Positions 33,166-47,560 of a stretch of DNA of 64,000 nt are shown here, piece by piece. A program made the position numbers and the translations under genes. The notes below the pieces were generated by a model. The model was not told the origin of the DNA. It was given only the letters and a program-made list of their open reading frames with translations, and did not search any database. Source of the DNA: Cinclus cinclus (lineage: Eukaryota > Chordata > Aves > Passeriformes > Cinclidae); assembly GCF_963662255.1 (NCBI RefSeq), contig NC_085049.1, positions 52,933,158 through 52,997,157 of the forward strand. Direction: 5' to 3'. Each line of letters starts with the position of its first letter. The first letter of the stretch is position 1.

Positions 33166-36100
33166 CCTACCTGGTATAGACAAGACTTAGAAAAAACTGG
33201 TGCAAGTATAAAATCTGCTAGTAACAAGTAGCAGACTTGTTATTCACACTTTCAGACCTGAGGTAAGGAAAACACTAGTAAGGAAGATGAAGTGAAACTT
33301 AATGAAAAGTCCTACACAGTGAAAACCACCCATACACCTCATTTCAAAGTTGTTACGAATTTGACTCATTTAAGTTACACATTAATTCAAATCTGTACAC
33401 CATGATAAGCAGATTGACAGCCAAGTTCTACCATGGTCTCAAACCTATTAACTTCTTGCTTTGATTTTACTTCTATTATTTTACAACATTTATTTTCCAT
33501 TTCCTCCTTTTCTCAAGGAGAGGGATGCTTTAAGAGACAAAAATTCACACCAATGGACTCCTAAATCACCCCCATGTTTATTCAGACATAGCAGCACAGC
33601 TTATAAATAATGTTGCCAATTCACCTTCAGGAAAAAAGCATGCATTAACAGGGAATGTTTGCATGTAGTTTTGTATGTTGCACTCAGACTTGTTACCAGT
33701 AGCTAGTATCTTGCTCTAGATTACTAATTGCACGTTGCTACTTAGTGTGTCAAACCCCTGCTACAGGAGTCAAATTTTTGCACATGCATCCACTGCCTTT
33801 GAAATCTTCTGCTCTCACCAGCACAGCATGAAATTTGAGGAAAGGTTGGTTTGTTTGGGTTGTTTATTTTTTGGACAGTGTGGGGGGGAGGGATGGGGTG
33901 GTGGTGGAAAAACTGATTTTGTGCAGTTATCTAATAAAGGAAGTCAGCAATGTGATCAGAGTATACAGTCAGAATCCAGAATCAAACTAAGTGTAAAAGA
34001 ACAAACAATCTTAGGTAGTTACACAGCTGTCTGTCAAAGTCACAATCTAGTTTGACGTGTGATGCTTCAGACACATAATTAAGCTAAACAGCTTTCAAGA
34101 CAGCTTTCTTCCTTAAAACTGAAAAAGTAGGTAGTTGCTAAAACATCACCTTGTTGTTGAGCAATTATTATTAAAATCAGTCAGCAGCTGTCACAAAGTA
34201 TTTTTCAGAGAGCAAATATTTTCAAGTATTTAAACAATTGCATCACAGCAAAATTGCCCAAAGGAAGCCTAAACCAAGCTATTTTATTATTTTATGATAG
34301 TTTAAGATCATGATTCTCCAACTCATTAATTTGGAGATTTCTGAAACGTACTATTAGACGTTCCTAAAAAATTGATGCATTTTCCTGCGCATGGAGAATC
34401 CTCCATAACCTAATTAAATGGCCTATATTATGGAGGTCCATAAGGTTTGGTTTACTTGTCAACTTATATGATTACTAAAATAGAACTTTGGATATTAAAA
34501 AAAAAAAATGAGCAAGGCAGTAAAACTCTGAATTCCAATCATAATAGCAGGCATAAGAAGAGCATATTTGGTAGGAGGAATGAGCTTGTCATCTTGTGAG
34601 AAGTTGACTTGTTCTAACCTCTGTGTGAAGGCCTGGGCAACTGTCTGGTTTTTGCAGCCAAACAGTCCCTTCTCAGTACAGCAATGTCTGAAGACATCTG
34701 CAAATGGCCACAGGTACACCCAAAGAGAAATTCAACAGGAAGAGCTACAGTGGCCGCACAGAATTCTTAATTGAGTTTGCACAGTAGTTTTACTGTTCTG
34801 GAATATTTGACAGTTATGAATTATACAAGTAAAGTGTTTGGACAAAAGACTGTTTTCCAGGAAATGCATCCTGCAGGGTCAAAAATCTGGAAAATCTCAG
34901 ACTACACAAGCAGGAGCCAGACTCCAGGTCACATGGTTCTTGCTCAAAGATGTTTTGAACTCGCAAATGGTAAAAAGGCAGTTTGGTTTATTATTTCGCT
35001 TATCCGGTTACTGACCAGTATATTAGGGTGGGTTACCCTTTTGCTTCTCTGAAACTGTTAAACTGTCAATGAATTCCACAAACTAAAAATAACCAGAGCA
35101 GTAGTATAATAGAATAATAATATCAGAAAACAAGACAGCAGAATTAACTACACTGGCATGTAAAGATGTCTATTGACTTTCAAGTGCAATTGTTTTGATT
35201 ATGTTCATAATACCTACACATTCTAAGACTTTATTCAAGCCCAAACTTCTTCCGTCCTGGCTGAGAATTTTTATGTTGAGTATGTCTTCACATAGAAAGA
35301 AAAAGTAGTCTCAGAATAAGCAAATCAAGGTATATGGCGTTCTATAGAAGTAGGTAAGTTTTCTTCTCCTATGTGAGGCTATTAATCATAGCTCTTCATG
35401 TACATATAGAACACAATACCTATAAAAGTGGAGATGTCTAACTAGATGTACAAGTATTTTAATGGATAGCCCCGTCCAATTGTTGATACACAAAAACAGA
35501 TCAGACTACAATTACAAAGGTATATACAACACCAGTGTTTACCATTATAGCAGGAGATAGCATCTGAGACACCTGATTAGCTTTCAGCAACTATTTGTTG
35601 ACCCATTTTTCAGGAAAATTCCTCTTCTATTCATTAAACTGTTCTTAACTCAGAAACAGATGCAGGCGTATTCATAAGAGGGGCTACTCAGCTATTTAAG
35701 CTCATGAAAGCTACTTTTGCAGAGCCAGCAGAGGGAGTACAGACATCATTTTACTTATCAGCTGTGAAAAAGATACCTTGCAAGAAAGCACTAAAAGAGC
35801 TGTGCCTGCAAATGTAATGCACTTCGTTTAAAGCATGCCAAGAGCTTCCTCAGACTTTCGTAGACATGTATGTCAATGGGCAGTAGAGTTGGTGTTTTGT
35901 TTCTGATCCTCAACCAGCTGTCAGATCTTGAAAGTCTCATACCTGATGAATAGCAGGAGCAACTCTAACAGTACTAACAAGTACCATAAGGTCTGATGCT
36001 TCATATGCATTAAAAAAAAAAAAAAAGAAAGAAAAAAAAAGACCCCAAAAGCTCAGCAACAAAAACCATCGTATAGCTGCAATTCAAGTTTTTATTCCTA

Positions 36101-38519
36101 TGGATTCTGCTGTTTCTCAGTTTCTGAAAAACCCAACCCTTTGGGCTGTCCATTTCTTAAGGGAACAACTGAAAGACAAGCTGAAAAACTCAAGAGTTCA
36201 AGACACCTCAAGCAAAGGAGCCAGGAAGGCACATAGCAGTATTGGACTAGAAGGTAGCAAACAGTGAACCTTTCTGCTGATATTCACAGAGGCACACACC
36301 TCCTGGCAAATCTGGTTTTACACAGCCTCTGAGGCAAGAGCTCTGCTGCTTTATTTAGCATTTCCATTGATCAGCCTGCTTTGGAGTTGACAATTATGGC
36401 TGAACTGTGTTGACACAGGGGCGGGTGTGGAAACAGTTTTGGAAATAGAAATAGGCTTTGAGCAGATACATTGATAGCTTGTTGCCATCTCATGGAGAAT
36501 GAACCCAAAACCCTAGACCAACATGAGACAAAACATGGCAAAAACTCCACAGACACCCACATTTTTTAGCCTACAAAATTGACTGGATGTTTTTATTCTT
36601 AAATAAAGTCCACATTTCCTAACTTATTGGTACAAGACTAATCATATAAAATTTCTTCCGATCTTACACATTTATCATATAATTTTCTTGGTGGCTCTCT
36701 GTAAGTTTCACTATTTAAAAGTCTGTATATGAGTATGAGTATGTAAATTGACATAAACTCATACAAGTGCAATAAATGCCTTTGTCTCAAAGTTTCCCCT
36801 AGAAGAAGAGCAAAACACTCCTCCTCCCAAAGAAAAGATAAATTTCCATCATCTTAAACTTCACATGAACTTTAAAAAGCTTTGACAGCTTGAATCATTA
36901 GATTTTGATTACTACCTACCAAAGAATGTGCCTGTAGCTACATAATTTAGCCTTCACTTGTTTCAGGTTTTAAAAATAGAAGAACCACCCTTCAGCAAAT
37001 TAGATGGCTGTTTTTCTTCTCCCCATCTACAAGAAAATGGTGTTCACTTCTCAACTTCATTTTCACATGGCAGATTCACAAAATTAACAAGTCAGAGTGG
37101 GCTGAACTAGTTCCCATCTTACAAAGCTTACATGATATTTTATAGCTGACTAAAAGGTTTCACCCCTATCATGCAACAAAGCTATCTCACAGTTTTGCTG
37201 TTAAAACCCAGAGATCCTGCAGTGTTCTCCATTTGTGTGCTGTGCCTGGGCTCCCAGGACTCCAGCTAGGCTGCTCCATACCTTCTATGCAGAGCAACCA
37301 CAGCAAGGAAAGTCATGTTTCTTCCATCACAAACATGGTGATGATCAAGTATCAGGATGCATACCAGCCACTCTGATCATCCCCTACCTCCCCAAGTTAT
37401 TGCAGCCTCTTATGACAACAGTGAAGCTCCTACAGGTACACAAAAATCTAATATAGATAGTAAAAATGTTTTTTTTTTTTCCAGGAAGAATGGTTATCTA
37501 ACCAGACTCACCACACAGATAAACCAGCAACAGTGTCCATTTAAAACATGACACAGAACTACGCTGAATCTGCTTGAGTGAAGCAAATATGAAACCATAC
37601 TCGCAGGAAGTATACCACAAATTCTAATTGATCCGGCAACTGGAGCCTTGCTAAGCTCCCAAATAACTATGTTTATAACACACTTTACATTTGAGAGGCT
37701 GACATTAGGCTTCTAAGCAGCAAGTTAAGACACATGATCCATTTATATAAAGTAAGTAGGGTGTTGGGGAAAGGGCTGAAAAGCCCCTTGAAACATGAGC
37801 ATCCTTCCTCTTGGTGAAGTTTCTACAGCAAATTCCACAGAACTGTATACTTTAGAATTACTACAGCTACCTTTAAGGATCTACAGAGGCTTGTTGTTGT
37901 CTCAGTTTTTAACCTGAAAACCTTCAATTTAGTACACAGCTGAACAACTACTGATTCTACCATTAGTCACTCCCTGAGATTCAGTACTTCAATAATTGTT
38001 AATAGACAGCATGCAGCAGATGCAAGAGCTCTTTTAAAAGTCAGTGCTGAAATTGTCCTCTTCCCCATCACCTGTTTTCACCACCTGAAGGGTCTATCTC
38101 AAGTTCCAAAGCCTGTGTGCATTTCGTGTATTAAAACTGTACATTCCTCCCATCATATGCAAGATTCACCTGACCAAACGGAACACCTACCTCCAAGGTA
38201 GGCACTTCAAGCACTTTTTGTAAATAGGCAATGGATAAATTAAAACATATATATCCAAATATTAAATTTAGCCACCTAGGGCATGATCTAAAATAGTCAC
38301 ACGAATCTCATCTTAGATGCTCTTGTGTCACTTCAGCAACAGAGGCAGCCCAGAGTGACTAGTTTCAGTTTTTTAAGACGCTTATGTAAGTGGCCAGGAT
38401 TGCTCTGCTGAAGTTAAGCACAGTCGGCTGGGCTGAACTCGCATATCAAGCAGCTGCACTACCATGTCAGAGCAAGAGGAAGGATGTGGCTTTGCAGTTA
38501 GTTTAGGAATACCCAAGGC

Positions 38520-39190
38520 TGTGTTACTGCCAGAAGGTACAGCCCTGCGCCAGCACCGCCGCTCACCTGACCTCAAGGTCGGGGACAGCCCTAGATGAGA
38601 ACCGGCGACAAGGAAGACAGCAGCAACACCAGCGGTTCCTCCTGAAGGTCACACAGTGACAGGGACTGCCCCTTCCAGCCAGCACAGGCCCCACCAGCTC
38701 AAGTCAATCATGGAAGCTCTTCTCCACACCCCCACGCTCATCCTGGGAAAAAAGACAAGCCTAGCTGCACCTTCCCTGCAAAGCCCCGCTACAGGCCATC
38801 ACCAGGGTCCCCCTCTTTAGCCTTCTGCCTTCCAGGTCAAGCAAAGCCACCTCATTCCTCCCATACACTGCAGGACAGCCCCTCACGGACTGTCAGGAGA
38901 GGTGCAAAACAAGGCGCCATTTTTGGATGTGGCTTCACAAGCACAACTAAAGGCAAAGCCCACTGGTCACTCTCTTGCTCATGCTGCCCAGCATGGACCA
39001 GTCCTTGCCAGCACAGGAGAGCCCTTCAGCTGGCTCAGGCTCCCTGTCCTGCAGGGTGGCCAAGACCTTTCCTACATGCATCCTCCTCCCCATGGTAGGG
39101 TACAGGTGCCAGCCAGCCTCAGCTCTCCTGTACACCCTCACTCCAGGAATACAGGCCATGCAGTAGCCCTACAACCACATCACCATTTTT
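38520..39190 (-). promoter_or_regulatory. GC-richer patch with strong minus-strand splice donor; possible alternative ATP2B1 first exon
   Basis: This ~650-bp stretch is visibly GC-richer than the rest of intron 1 and has some CpGs (for example ctgcgccagcaccgccgctc). On the minus strand it contains GACCTTGAGGTCAG|GTGAGC, exon side ending at 38567, a near-consensus 5' splice site. An upstream ggcgccattttt element lies at 38922-38933. An alternative noncoding first exon splicing to 21600 would fit, but no transcript evidence is available, and an unrecognised ancient repeat is an alternative. Confidence 0.3.
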
Positions 39191-42100
39191 AGCTACTGCC
39201 AACTGTGACAGTGAAGAGGAAAGCCATCAGAAGTGTTTTTTACTTTGTCAGCTCAGTAATGCTCAGGAAGGGCCTTTCGCAGCTCCCCATCAGGAGCTTG
39301 AAACCAGCCTGTTTTACAATAGCTGCCTCAAAGTAACATGTATTAACTTTGTCCAGTTCAAAGCATTTTGCCCAGGGTTATATATACAACCTTATTCTCC
39401 ATATTAACTTCTGTAGCCTTAGATTTGACTATCCATAGAAGGCAAATATAAAGCTTTGAGCCTATGCAAATTCAGTGTTGCAGTTTTGGAATGAGACGTT
39501 CATCTATCCATAATGCTACAGTTATCTTCCCAGAAAATATGAAGTACTCCCCTCAAGCATACATCCCTTGTATTTTTCCATCTGGTAAACCAGTTTTCCC
39601 CATGTTAGAGAGTAGCACAATAAAGTTTTAGTGTGTCAGATTTTGCACAACCATGACAACTTATTCTAAACCATTTTGCTAATATGGCTTGAGGAGCTGC
39701 TGTCCAGTGCTCAACAACACCAGGATCAACAAGAAAAAAAAAACCATACGCAAATTACTTACTCACAAGCAACACCTAGCAAGTACCACTGCTTTATATG
39801 CTGTCATCTAATTTTGGATGCACATGTTTGTACCAATGTTCTTTCAAAAGGTTCCTATAAGCCGGTATGCATTGCAGAGTGGGTGACTGTATGAAGGATA
39901 ATTCCACTGTAAGTGCCTCTACTACCAGTAAACAAGAGACACAGACACAAATCCAGAAAAAGATACCATGCTTTTCTTAAATCTTGGAGAATTTAGTCCT
40001 TTACTCCCAAATCTCTTTGAACTCACTTTAGAAATAGAGCTCTAGTTTAGGAACAAATCCTTAGATCTGCAGTCACCACAAGATCCACCTATTATCAAAA
40101 TGCATCTGAAAGCTGACTACGTGAAAATGTCAAGATGTTTCACCATGCAAAGCAAGTTCATTGCAGAATAAGAAAAATCACTGACAATGTTAACTACATG
40201 GATTTCAGAGCAGAAGTAGGTGAACACAAGCTGTAATAAAGCAGAAGAAAAGGAGTTGTGCTAGCAGTGGTAAAGCACCTTCCCTTCTCTCTCCAGCAGT
40301 CAGTCTCAACTATGCATATTTGAAAGCCATCTGGCACAGACCCTGACAGTCAGTTTAAATAATTTCATGTTTCATACAACCTCAACTGAGTAAGGCTGGG
40401 AGACACTGCTCTAATTTAAGTATTGATTTGCACTATGTTCCATAGGCTTCATGAAGTTCTGTACCAGCTTCACTCCCAAGTGAAAAAAAAAGGCAGATCC
40501 AAGCAATGTAAAGCAATTTGAAGTGCAATATCAACACTTATAGCAGTAGCACCTGGATGGAAGTGAAAAAACTCCTGTTCAATACACATATTAAGATCCT
40601 GATCTACTATCTAACAGATCTAAAAAACTATAAAGGATTCAAAACTACCACCCTTTCTTAAACAGTTTGAGGGCTAACTATGCCTGCCACCTTTCCTACC
40701 CATTTACTGTTACCACCTACTCAGTCTTTTCTATGTAAAAACATTAGAAAGCAAGTCTGGATGCTCAACACAAGAAACACAATTTCTTTTCCTCCACTGT
40801 AGTATCAGAAATCACCTAGGCATATAGTTCTTGTGTTTTAACCCAAATATACTTTTATGGAACCCCATTAGTTGAAAATCGGCACTCAAGCCACTCTCCC
40901 ATCTACTAGCAAAACAACCAGCTCTCCTATGTGTAAAGGTTAAAACTCTCCAGGGAATGGTTTCATGTGACTACTGCACAAGGAGGAACATTCCCAACCA
41001 CCAGTCCAACGATTTGTGTTGCTTTCCTCATATGAGCCTCACTTCTCACCTTGGAGAGGCCAGTTTGTACACAAAGATTGTGCAACAAACCACCTAGTAG
41101 TGCACTGAGAAGACTGAAAGCAGCAGAGATGGCACAAAGGAGGGAGGAATTGTTGCAGTTAGCCTTAGATGGAAATGAAAGTAGCCATGGGGTCATCTCA
41201 GCCAGCCCATGAAACTTTGCACACAAAGTGACAAGCCAAATAGGCAACTACAAATTCTTCTCTCTGTTCTCACTCTCTTGGATTATGCTGATCAACCGGC
41301 AGCTTCAGAAGGCCATCATAAAAGTCTGACAAAACTTTGGAATATCAAAAACTGTCAAACATATTAACAGAAGTGACTGTTGGGGACTTAAAAGACTCCT
41401 ATCTCTTGAAACACCTACCATACAAAACCAAATGTTTTCCAAGCTTTTGGAGAGTCACAACTTTTCAACTTTTCAGAACACTCTACAGATATTCTTTTTA
41501 AAAGGTGTGCTGTAACAACAACACTTCTTTATTGCTAATGGCCTAAGTTCCTTATTTCAATAAAGACCAGATCACTATGGTTATTTCTGTCTACAGTGGA
41601 AAATAAAATCCATCAAACACAGCTAGTGACTCTTCCTCCTATCACTGTATGGAGTGACAAGTTATTTTATTTAAAATTCAGACAGAAGCCAAAATACACC
41701 CCACAAAAAACACATCCTTGTACTTACAGAGACACAGAAGCAATCCCGAGACAGTCATGCAGACAAGCCACCAGTCACTGGTCAAATACCAAGCACAGAA
41801 AAAGTTATGTGATTTCTACATAAGATCACATCTCTAACACACCAGTGAAGAGCATTTGATTTTTCTTTCACCAGTGTATGTAATGTAAAGGTGATTAAGT
41901 TCATTTTGATTCAAAATCTTTAAATATTGAAGTTTTAGTTTTAATGAAGACATAATCATGAAAAGAACACACCACAATAACCCTTGGGGTGTGTCCCAGA
42001 TGTTAGATAGTACCTTAAAGCAGCGTGGACTGAATTATCTTTCCTGCCTTGAGTTGGGGTTTGTTGCTATCAACTATGCAGAGTATGGTACATGCTGGGC

Positions 42101-44177
42101 CTCCTCTGGCCAGACACTATACACCAAGTGGTGAGAAACCAATAGTGTTGCTTTCCCTGCTGCTACCTTATCTTTCTGTGAATATAAGGGCACAAGTAAG
42201 GGTAGCAGATTACAAGAGATAGGCTCTCAGAAGTGTGTTTTAAGAACATGGTGTTTCCTGTGCTCACTGGGAATTAAGGCAACATCCACCTCGTACACAA
42301 TATTTTAAAAAATGAAACATGTGAACCACTGAAGTCCACTGTAAATAGGAGGCCATGCAGAAACTTACCTAACTCTCTTCTACAAAGCAGCATCAGATTA
42401 TAGCCAGCAAGAAGCCAGGGCTACCCCTAGTGCTGAGACTGGTCATGCTCTAAGTGGCAGAACCAGCCAGACTTAGTGGCCAGCACCAAAGGTTATCAAA
42501 TGTCATCCTCAAAATGCATCTGTGCATTCTTTAACTGCACAGTAAAGCTGCAAACACCAGTAAGGAGTAATATATTCTCTTTCTCAGTCCATTTCCTTTC
42601 ACAGGCAAAGCAGATGTTATTTGTCTGCTTTGTAACAGCAATTACATATTATCTCTTATTGGACAAAAAAAAAAAAGTTATATTTATTTTCAAAGCTATT
42701 TCTTTTTTATTTTCTTTTATTTCTTTTTTCTGATTTCTACATGCCTCCTACACTTTCCTTAGATTTCTTCTCCCACAAGACCTTTGAAATACCAATGGAG
42801 AAAGCCTCACACCTACTTTGCAATTCACCAAAATTAAACTAATAACACCTCCTGCTGTCATCTGTCAGTTACAGTAAGATTTATAAGTGGCAGCAGAAAT
42901 AATTTTCATAACGTTTACTGGAATATCAATAGATTGAACAGACAGATCCTTCAAAGATACTGTTCACATCAAATGAAATCTGTCATGAAAACTATAAATT
43001 ATTTTTAATTAACTGTATTTGAAAGCCTGATAATTTAAAAATAAAATACAAACTGGACAACACCATGTGTTTTTGCAGAAATTGCATTCTGCATAAGTGC
43101 AACTGTTCCAAAATGGGTTACTGTAATATTTTGCCGGTTGATTTCATTGTACATGTCACCTCCTAGAAATCCTCCTCCTATACTGCTCATTATCATTACT
43201 TACATCTTCTGTGTGAAACTGCTGAACACATTTTTATTTTTGCATGTGTTAACAGATGTTTCGAGGGCTTCATGAACAAAAAATTCTCAGTTTTATCACT
43301 CCGCTGTTCCATTAATGAACATGATCTTTTCAGCTAACAGAAGCCTAAATTAGGAGAACTTTAACATTAAGTATCAAAAAGTAAAGAAATCCTATCTTCA
43401 TAAAGGCAAGCTATTTTGAATTAAACTAGTAAATCTTAATGCTTGTGAGAAATACCCATCCTTTACATGGAGCATCATAGGTTCACTTTTCTTCTTCAAG
43501 CCAGCAACAATATCACCTAATCTCTCCTACCTCCCGTGTTCTTTGTTCTGTTAAACTTTGCAAGAAGTAAAAAAATGTCTTCAGAGAAAATTTAACAGGT
43601 TTAAATAGAAAAGCCAAAAAAACCTGCTTGAGACCATTGCACACACTCTAGAAAGCCAGTAGGAAGAGCTAATCCCAGCTTTTTAGACACAATTCTGCAA
43701 CTCCTAGATTTTATCTAGTTTTTAATTAAAATCTTCTATAGAGAAAGATCCTTATCTCCAGAACTGCAACTTTTAACAAGTCTTATTAGTATTATTACTT
43801 ATTTTAAGACACATAGAGAATACTACAGAATACAAATTTAAGACTTTTATTGCAATTTTATTGATCCTTTTGTAATAAGGTAAACTTGCTTTTCCATAAC
43901 AGAGATCTCTTATAGATTCCAGCAGTCTTCCTTATTTCTCAAAAGATATTTACTTTTCAATGCCCAAGACTAATCATAGCTGCCCATTATTCTGCATTAA
44001 ATTTTGCTAACTGAAACCTGACTTTACCTTTAAATAAAATGTGAATCCCTTTTATCACTAGTATTATTTTCTCTTTAGAAACAGAAGAACATATATAAAA
44101 AAAAAAGTTCAAACACTGAAAGACATTACTGAGGTCACATTTCAGTGGTAAAGAATGCCATTAATATTTAGTCTACC

Positions 44178-44260
44178 TTAATGGAAGAAATTCGAGTTAG
44201 AAGATACTTAAGGTTATCTTGTCCACCCTCATGTCAAGGGAGACTTGCTTGCTATGGCAT
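44178..44260 (-). mobile_element. Degraded CR1 3' end
   Basis: The plus strand reads attcgagttagaagatactt, aaggttatcttgtccaccct, then catgtcaagggagac, matching the reverse complement of the CR1 3' region (tail block, AAGATCATC/GTCCAACC block, then CTGCCAAGGG). Many substitutions. Confidence 0.5.
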
Positions 44261-45883
44261 GTTATTGATTATTGTTGTTTTGTCAGCTTCATTTTGAACT
44301 TGGCAGTTAAGAGTAAGTTCCCAGCTCAAAAATCTTAAATGTTGGTGAAGTCAATTTTTCCAAAGCATCTGGTTTTGAGGTGGCTTTAGCCAGCCTATGT
44401 TTCCTCTTCCTTGGTATCACCTCATGATTACCTCCTATTTATCACATTTTTCTTTCCAAATAAATTCAAACATTTACAAATAAAGATAACAGTAGTAATT
44501 ACTAGACCTTTGTGCCTTTGTTACAGGACACTTTCAAGCCTCTCAATTTCCTTTGAGGCTTTCTACTACTTTAGAAGTTTGCAATTTTAACAGCTGACAG
44601 TTCTCTATATAGTAGTCCACAAAAGAGTAATTTTCTAAATTTGCAATCCACCTTTAGACTACAGTGGATTTTAATTTGTGGGATTACCCCCAAAATACTA
44701 TCTGAATATGCACTGCAAGAATGGCGATCCCTTCCTAGTACCATTATCTGTATGTAATGCAAGTTTTCTTAAGAAACTGATACAGTTTACTCAATGCTAA
44801 TACGACAGAAGTCTTATTTTCTGCTTTAAATTCCCAAAACATTTGCTTAATATGCAAAAGCAACAATATGTGTGCTTACAAATAGTACGTCCACAATTCC
44901 CTTTAAAATTGGTTTTTACTTGTATTATTTTAATGATCCACACGGCTTTCCACGCTTTTTTCTTTGAGTGGATAGAAGTAATAATGTTGCAATTTAGCAC
45001 TGACATAGGAACTTTGTTTGAGAAAACTTGCAAGTTTCTGTACACCACTCAGGATTCCCGTTTCTGTCAGCTAACTCAGCCTGGGTTGGTTACAATGATC
45101 ATCAGTAGGAGCAGCAATAAACCGAACCACACAATGATGCTCTTCCAGACCGAAAATTTCACATTGAAGTGTATGAGGTTTTTTTTCCTCACTGAATTCA
45201 GTGACCACTTTTTCCACTGACACCGAGAGTTTCCATTCATTATGCCATAAGTATTAAAGTCCTAGTACATTGGAAGCTATTCCTGACAGAAGAGCCAATA
45301 GTTTAAAGATACACAAGTTTACTTCTATAGGAATTCACGACCAGTGGTGTTTAGAAGAAATCCTTGAAAAGCACTAACAAACAGAGGGAAAAAAATGGCC
45401 CTGGCTATAGCTACAGCTACCCCCTTCTGAACACACGGTACCACGAACCAAGGAATTGGCAAGCTATCTAACCAACACCTTCCCAAACACCTAAACACAT
45501 TTTAACCCAAATTCGTTAGGACCCAGAAATGTTTTAGAGATGCAGCAGCTTTTCTACACGAGGTAGTTTTCCAAAGGCACACTGACTTCATTCCCCAGGA
45601 AATCAAGATTGCCATCCACTAATGGTGGAAGATATTTCACAGGTACAGTGGGCTTGACTTCTAAGAAGGGTCATGATTCGAATAGTCACCTCTCAAGCAC
45701 TGTGAGGTGAGATACCAGCAAACATTCTCAGAATGATGGTTTCAGACACAGCCTAAGTTATTATCACCAGTTCCTTCTAAACAGACCTTGAGAAGAAAGC
45801 CTCACCAACTGAAGTTAGAAATTTACAAATGCCATCTATAACAGGTATTTAAGGATTTCTGCATTGTGGATTTTCAAATGACC

Positions 45884-45905
45884 AAAAAAAAAAAAAAAAA
45901 AAAAA
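45884..45905. repeat. A22 homopolymer
   Basis: Run of 22 A on the plus strand, about 200 bp outside the CpG island, in intron 1. Confidence 0.95.
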
Positions 45906-47206
45906 GCCCCCGAAATTGCTACTGTTCATGTCTCTCGTCACCAGCCTCTACACTTTAAAAAGTCAAACGTAAAACAAGATTTTTGTGGAGTATGGATCAT
46001 GCACAGCACTACATAAACGCCTATTACAGCTGAACTAATACACTGCCCCTCAGTCTGCGAACCCTGGGACAGACTCAAGCACTGCTCTCCGTTCCTAAAG
46101 GTTTCCCCGGGCTCAGGCTCAGCCCCTTCCTGCCCCTGGTGAACACCACTCGCACAGCCGCTTCAAAGGAAACGCTCCCGGGGACCACAGCCCGTTTTCC
46201 ATGAGATCTTCCTCTCGAAATCTTAAGTCGTTCCGATTTCAGCCTTTCGCGAGGGGCTCGGCAGGAAGCCAGGGCAAACGGCAGCGCGGACACCCACCCC
46301 ACTCCGCCCCACCGCGAGCGCTGCCTCCCGCGCTCGGCAGCGGACAGCCATCTCCGGCGGAGGCTCCAGCCCGCTCCCGAACTCACGTGGTGCGGCAGCC
46401 AAAGGTTACACGCACCGCCGGGACGAGGATGAGACCGCCGTCAGAGGCGCTTCCCACCGCGGAGCGGCCCCGCTCGGGGACAGGCTCACCCCCGGCGAAA
46501 CGCCCGCCGGGGCTTCGCTCTCCCGGCACCCGAAGTGGTGCCGCATGCCTTCCCCGTCCGCGCCGGTCGATGAGCAGCCCGGCCAGGCATCGATAAATCA
46601 AACCGGCCCGTCCGCTCCGACGGAAAGCTGCGTACGACTCAGCCGCGGCCAAAAACACCGCCCTGGGGGCGCGGCGGGCGGGCGAGACTGCGCGGGTGCC
46701 GGGTTCCCAGCCCCCGCGGGGCGGCGAAGTGCCCGGGATGTCGGTGTCGTGCTGCCGCAGCGGGCTAATCCCGGCTACTTAACCCGGCGGGCGGCGGGGG
46801 CTGAGCACCACCTTAATCCACGGCGTGTGCGCGCCCGCCCGCCGGGAGCTTGCAGGGCCGTGGCGTGCCGGCCGTGTCCGGCCGCGGGGTCCCCGACGCC
46901 GTGGCGGTGCGCTCCCGCGGCGGCTCAGCCCCGCATCTGCTGCCCTCAAGGTCACGCCGTGCCCCGGCTGCACGGCGGCGGCCAGGTGCACGCTCCGGCT
47001 ACCTGCGGGGAGAACCGGCGAAAGCCCGGGAGCTCGGCACGCAGCCCCTCCGGCCGCGCCGCCCCCCCCCCCCGAGCGAGCCCGGCACGGCTCGCAGCCC
47101 CGCGGCGGGAGCGGAGCAACCCCGCTGCACCTGCCGCCACGCTGTTGTCCGCCCCGGTCGGCCAGCCGGGAGGAGAGCCGCCCCGAGCCGCCGCCGCCGC
47201 GCTTAC

Positions 47207-47560
47207 CTCTGCGCCGTGGGGCCGACACAGCCGCCGGCCGGGGGCCAGGACGAGGCGCCCGTGAACCTGACGCCGCCCGCTCGTTCGCTCGCCGAGCGCG
47301 CAAGGTCCCCGCGCTCCCCGCCCTGCCGACGGCCGGCCGGCCCCGCCGCGCCGCCCCCACCCTGCGGCCGCGCGGGGAGGGCGGGAGAGGGGGCGGCGGG
47401 GGGGTTGAAGCGACGACCGAATTGGGGAGGGAGGGAAGAAGGGAGGGAGGGGGCAACGGCGCGGGTAGAGCCGGGGGAGGAGAAGGAAGGAGGGAGGGAG
47501 GGAGGGAGGGAAGGAAGGAGGGGGGCGCGGACCGCCCGCCCCGCCCCCGTCGCCTCACCG
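47207..47560 (-). other. ATP2B1: Candidate noncoding exon 1 of ATP2B1 (5' boundary unknown)
   Basis: The minus strand has GGCGCAGAG|GTAAGC with the exon side ending at 47207, the best-scoring donor in the island by eye. The left limit in transcript sense (47560) is arbitrary. Rival minus-strand donors are GCGCGGGCAA|GTGAGT (exon end 47821), CCGCACCAC|GTGAGT (exon end 46387) and a weaker one near 47552, so alternative first exons are possible. Exon 1 would be spliced to 21600. Confidence 0.4.
47410..47522. repeat. GGGA/GGAA purine-rich tract in the CpG island
   Basis: Plus strand rich in gggagggagg and ggaaggaagg units with two interruptions. Closely spaced G-runs on this strand could form G-quadruplexes near the probable start site; that is inference. 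Confidence 0.85.

Larger units (their letters stand above)
21601..47206 (-). other. ATP2B1 intron 1 (about 25.6 kb if exon 1 ends at 47207)
   Basis: Large first intron between the CpG-island promoter and the start-codon exon, as is typical of vertebrate ATP2B1. It is AT-rich throughout except for a GC-richer patch at 38.5-39.2 kb. Recognised contents: CR1 3' ends near 26.5 and 44.2 kb, A/C-rich low complexity near 33.1 kb, an (ATT)n run at 29588-29606, a T-run near 30595-30610, an A-run at 45884-45905, and the possible alternative first exon. I see no protein-coding gene on either strand; the open frames present are short and unlike known families. Confidence 0.75.

Noticed and set aside
38902..39192. 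96-codon plus-strand frame in the GC-rich patch
   Set aside because: Overlapping frames on both strands are also open. The His/Pro-rich product resembles no family I know; the patch is better considered for regulatory function.
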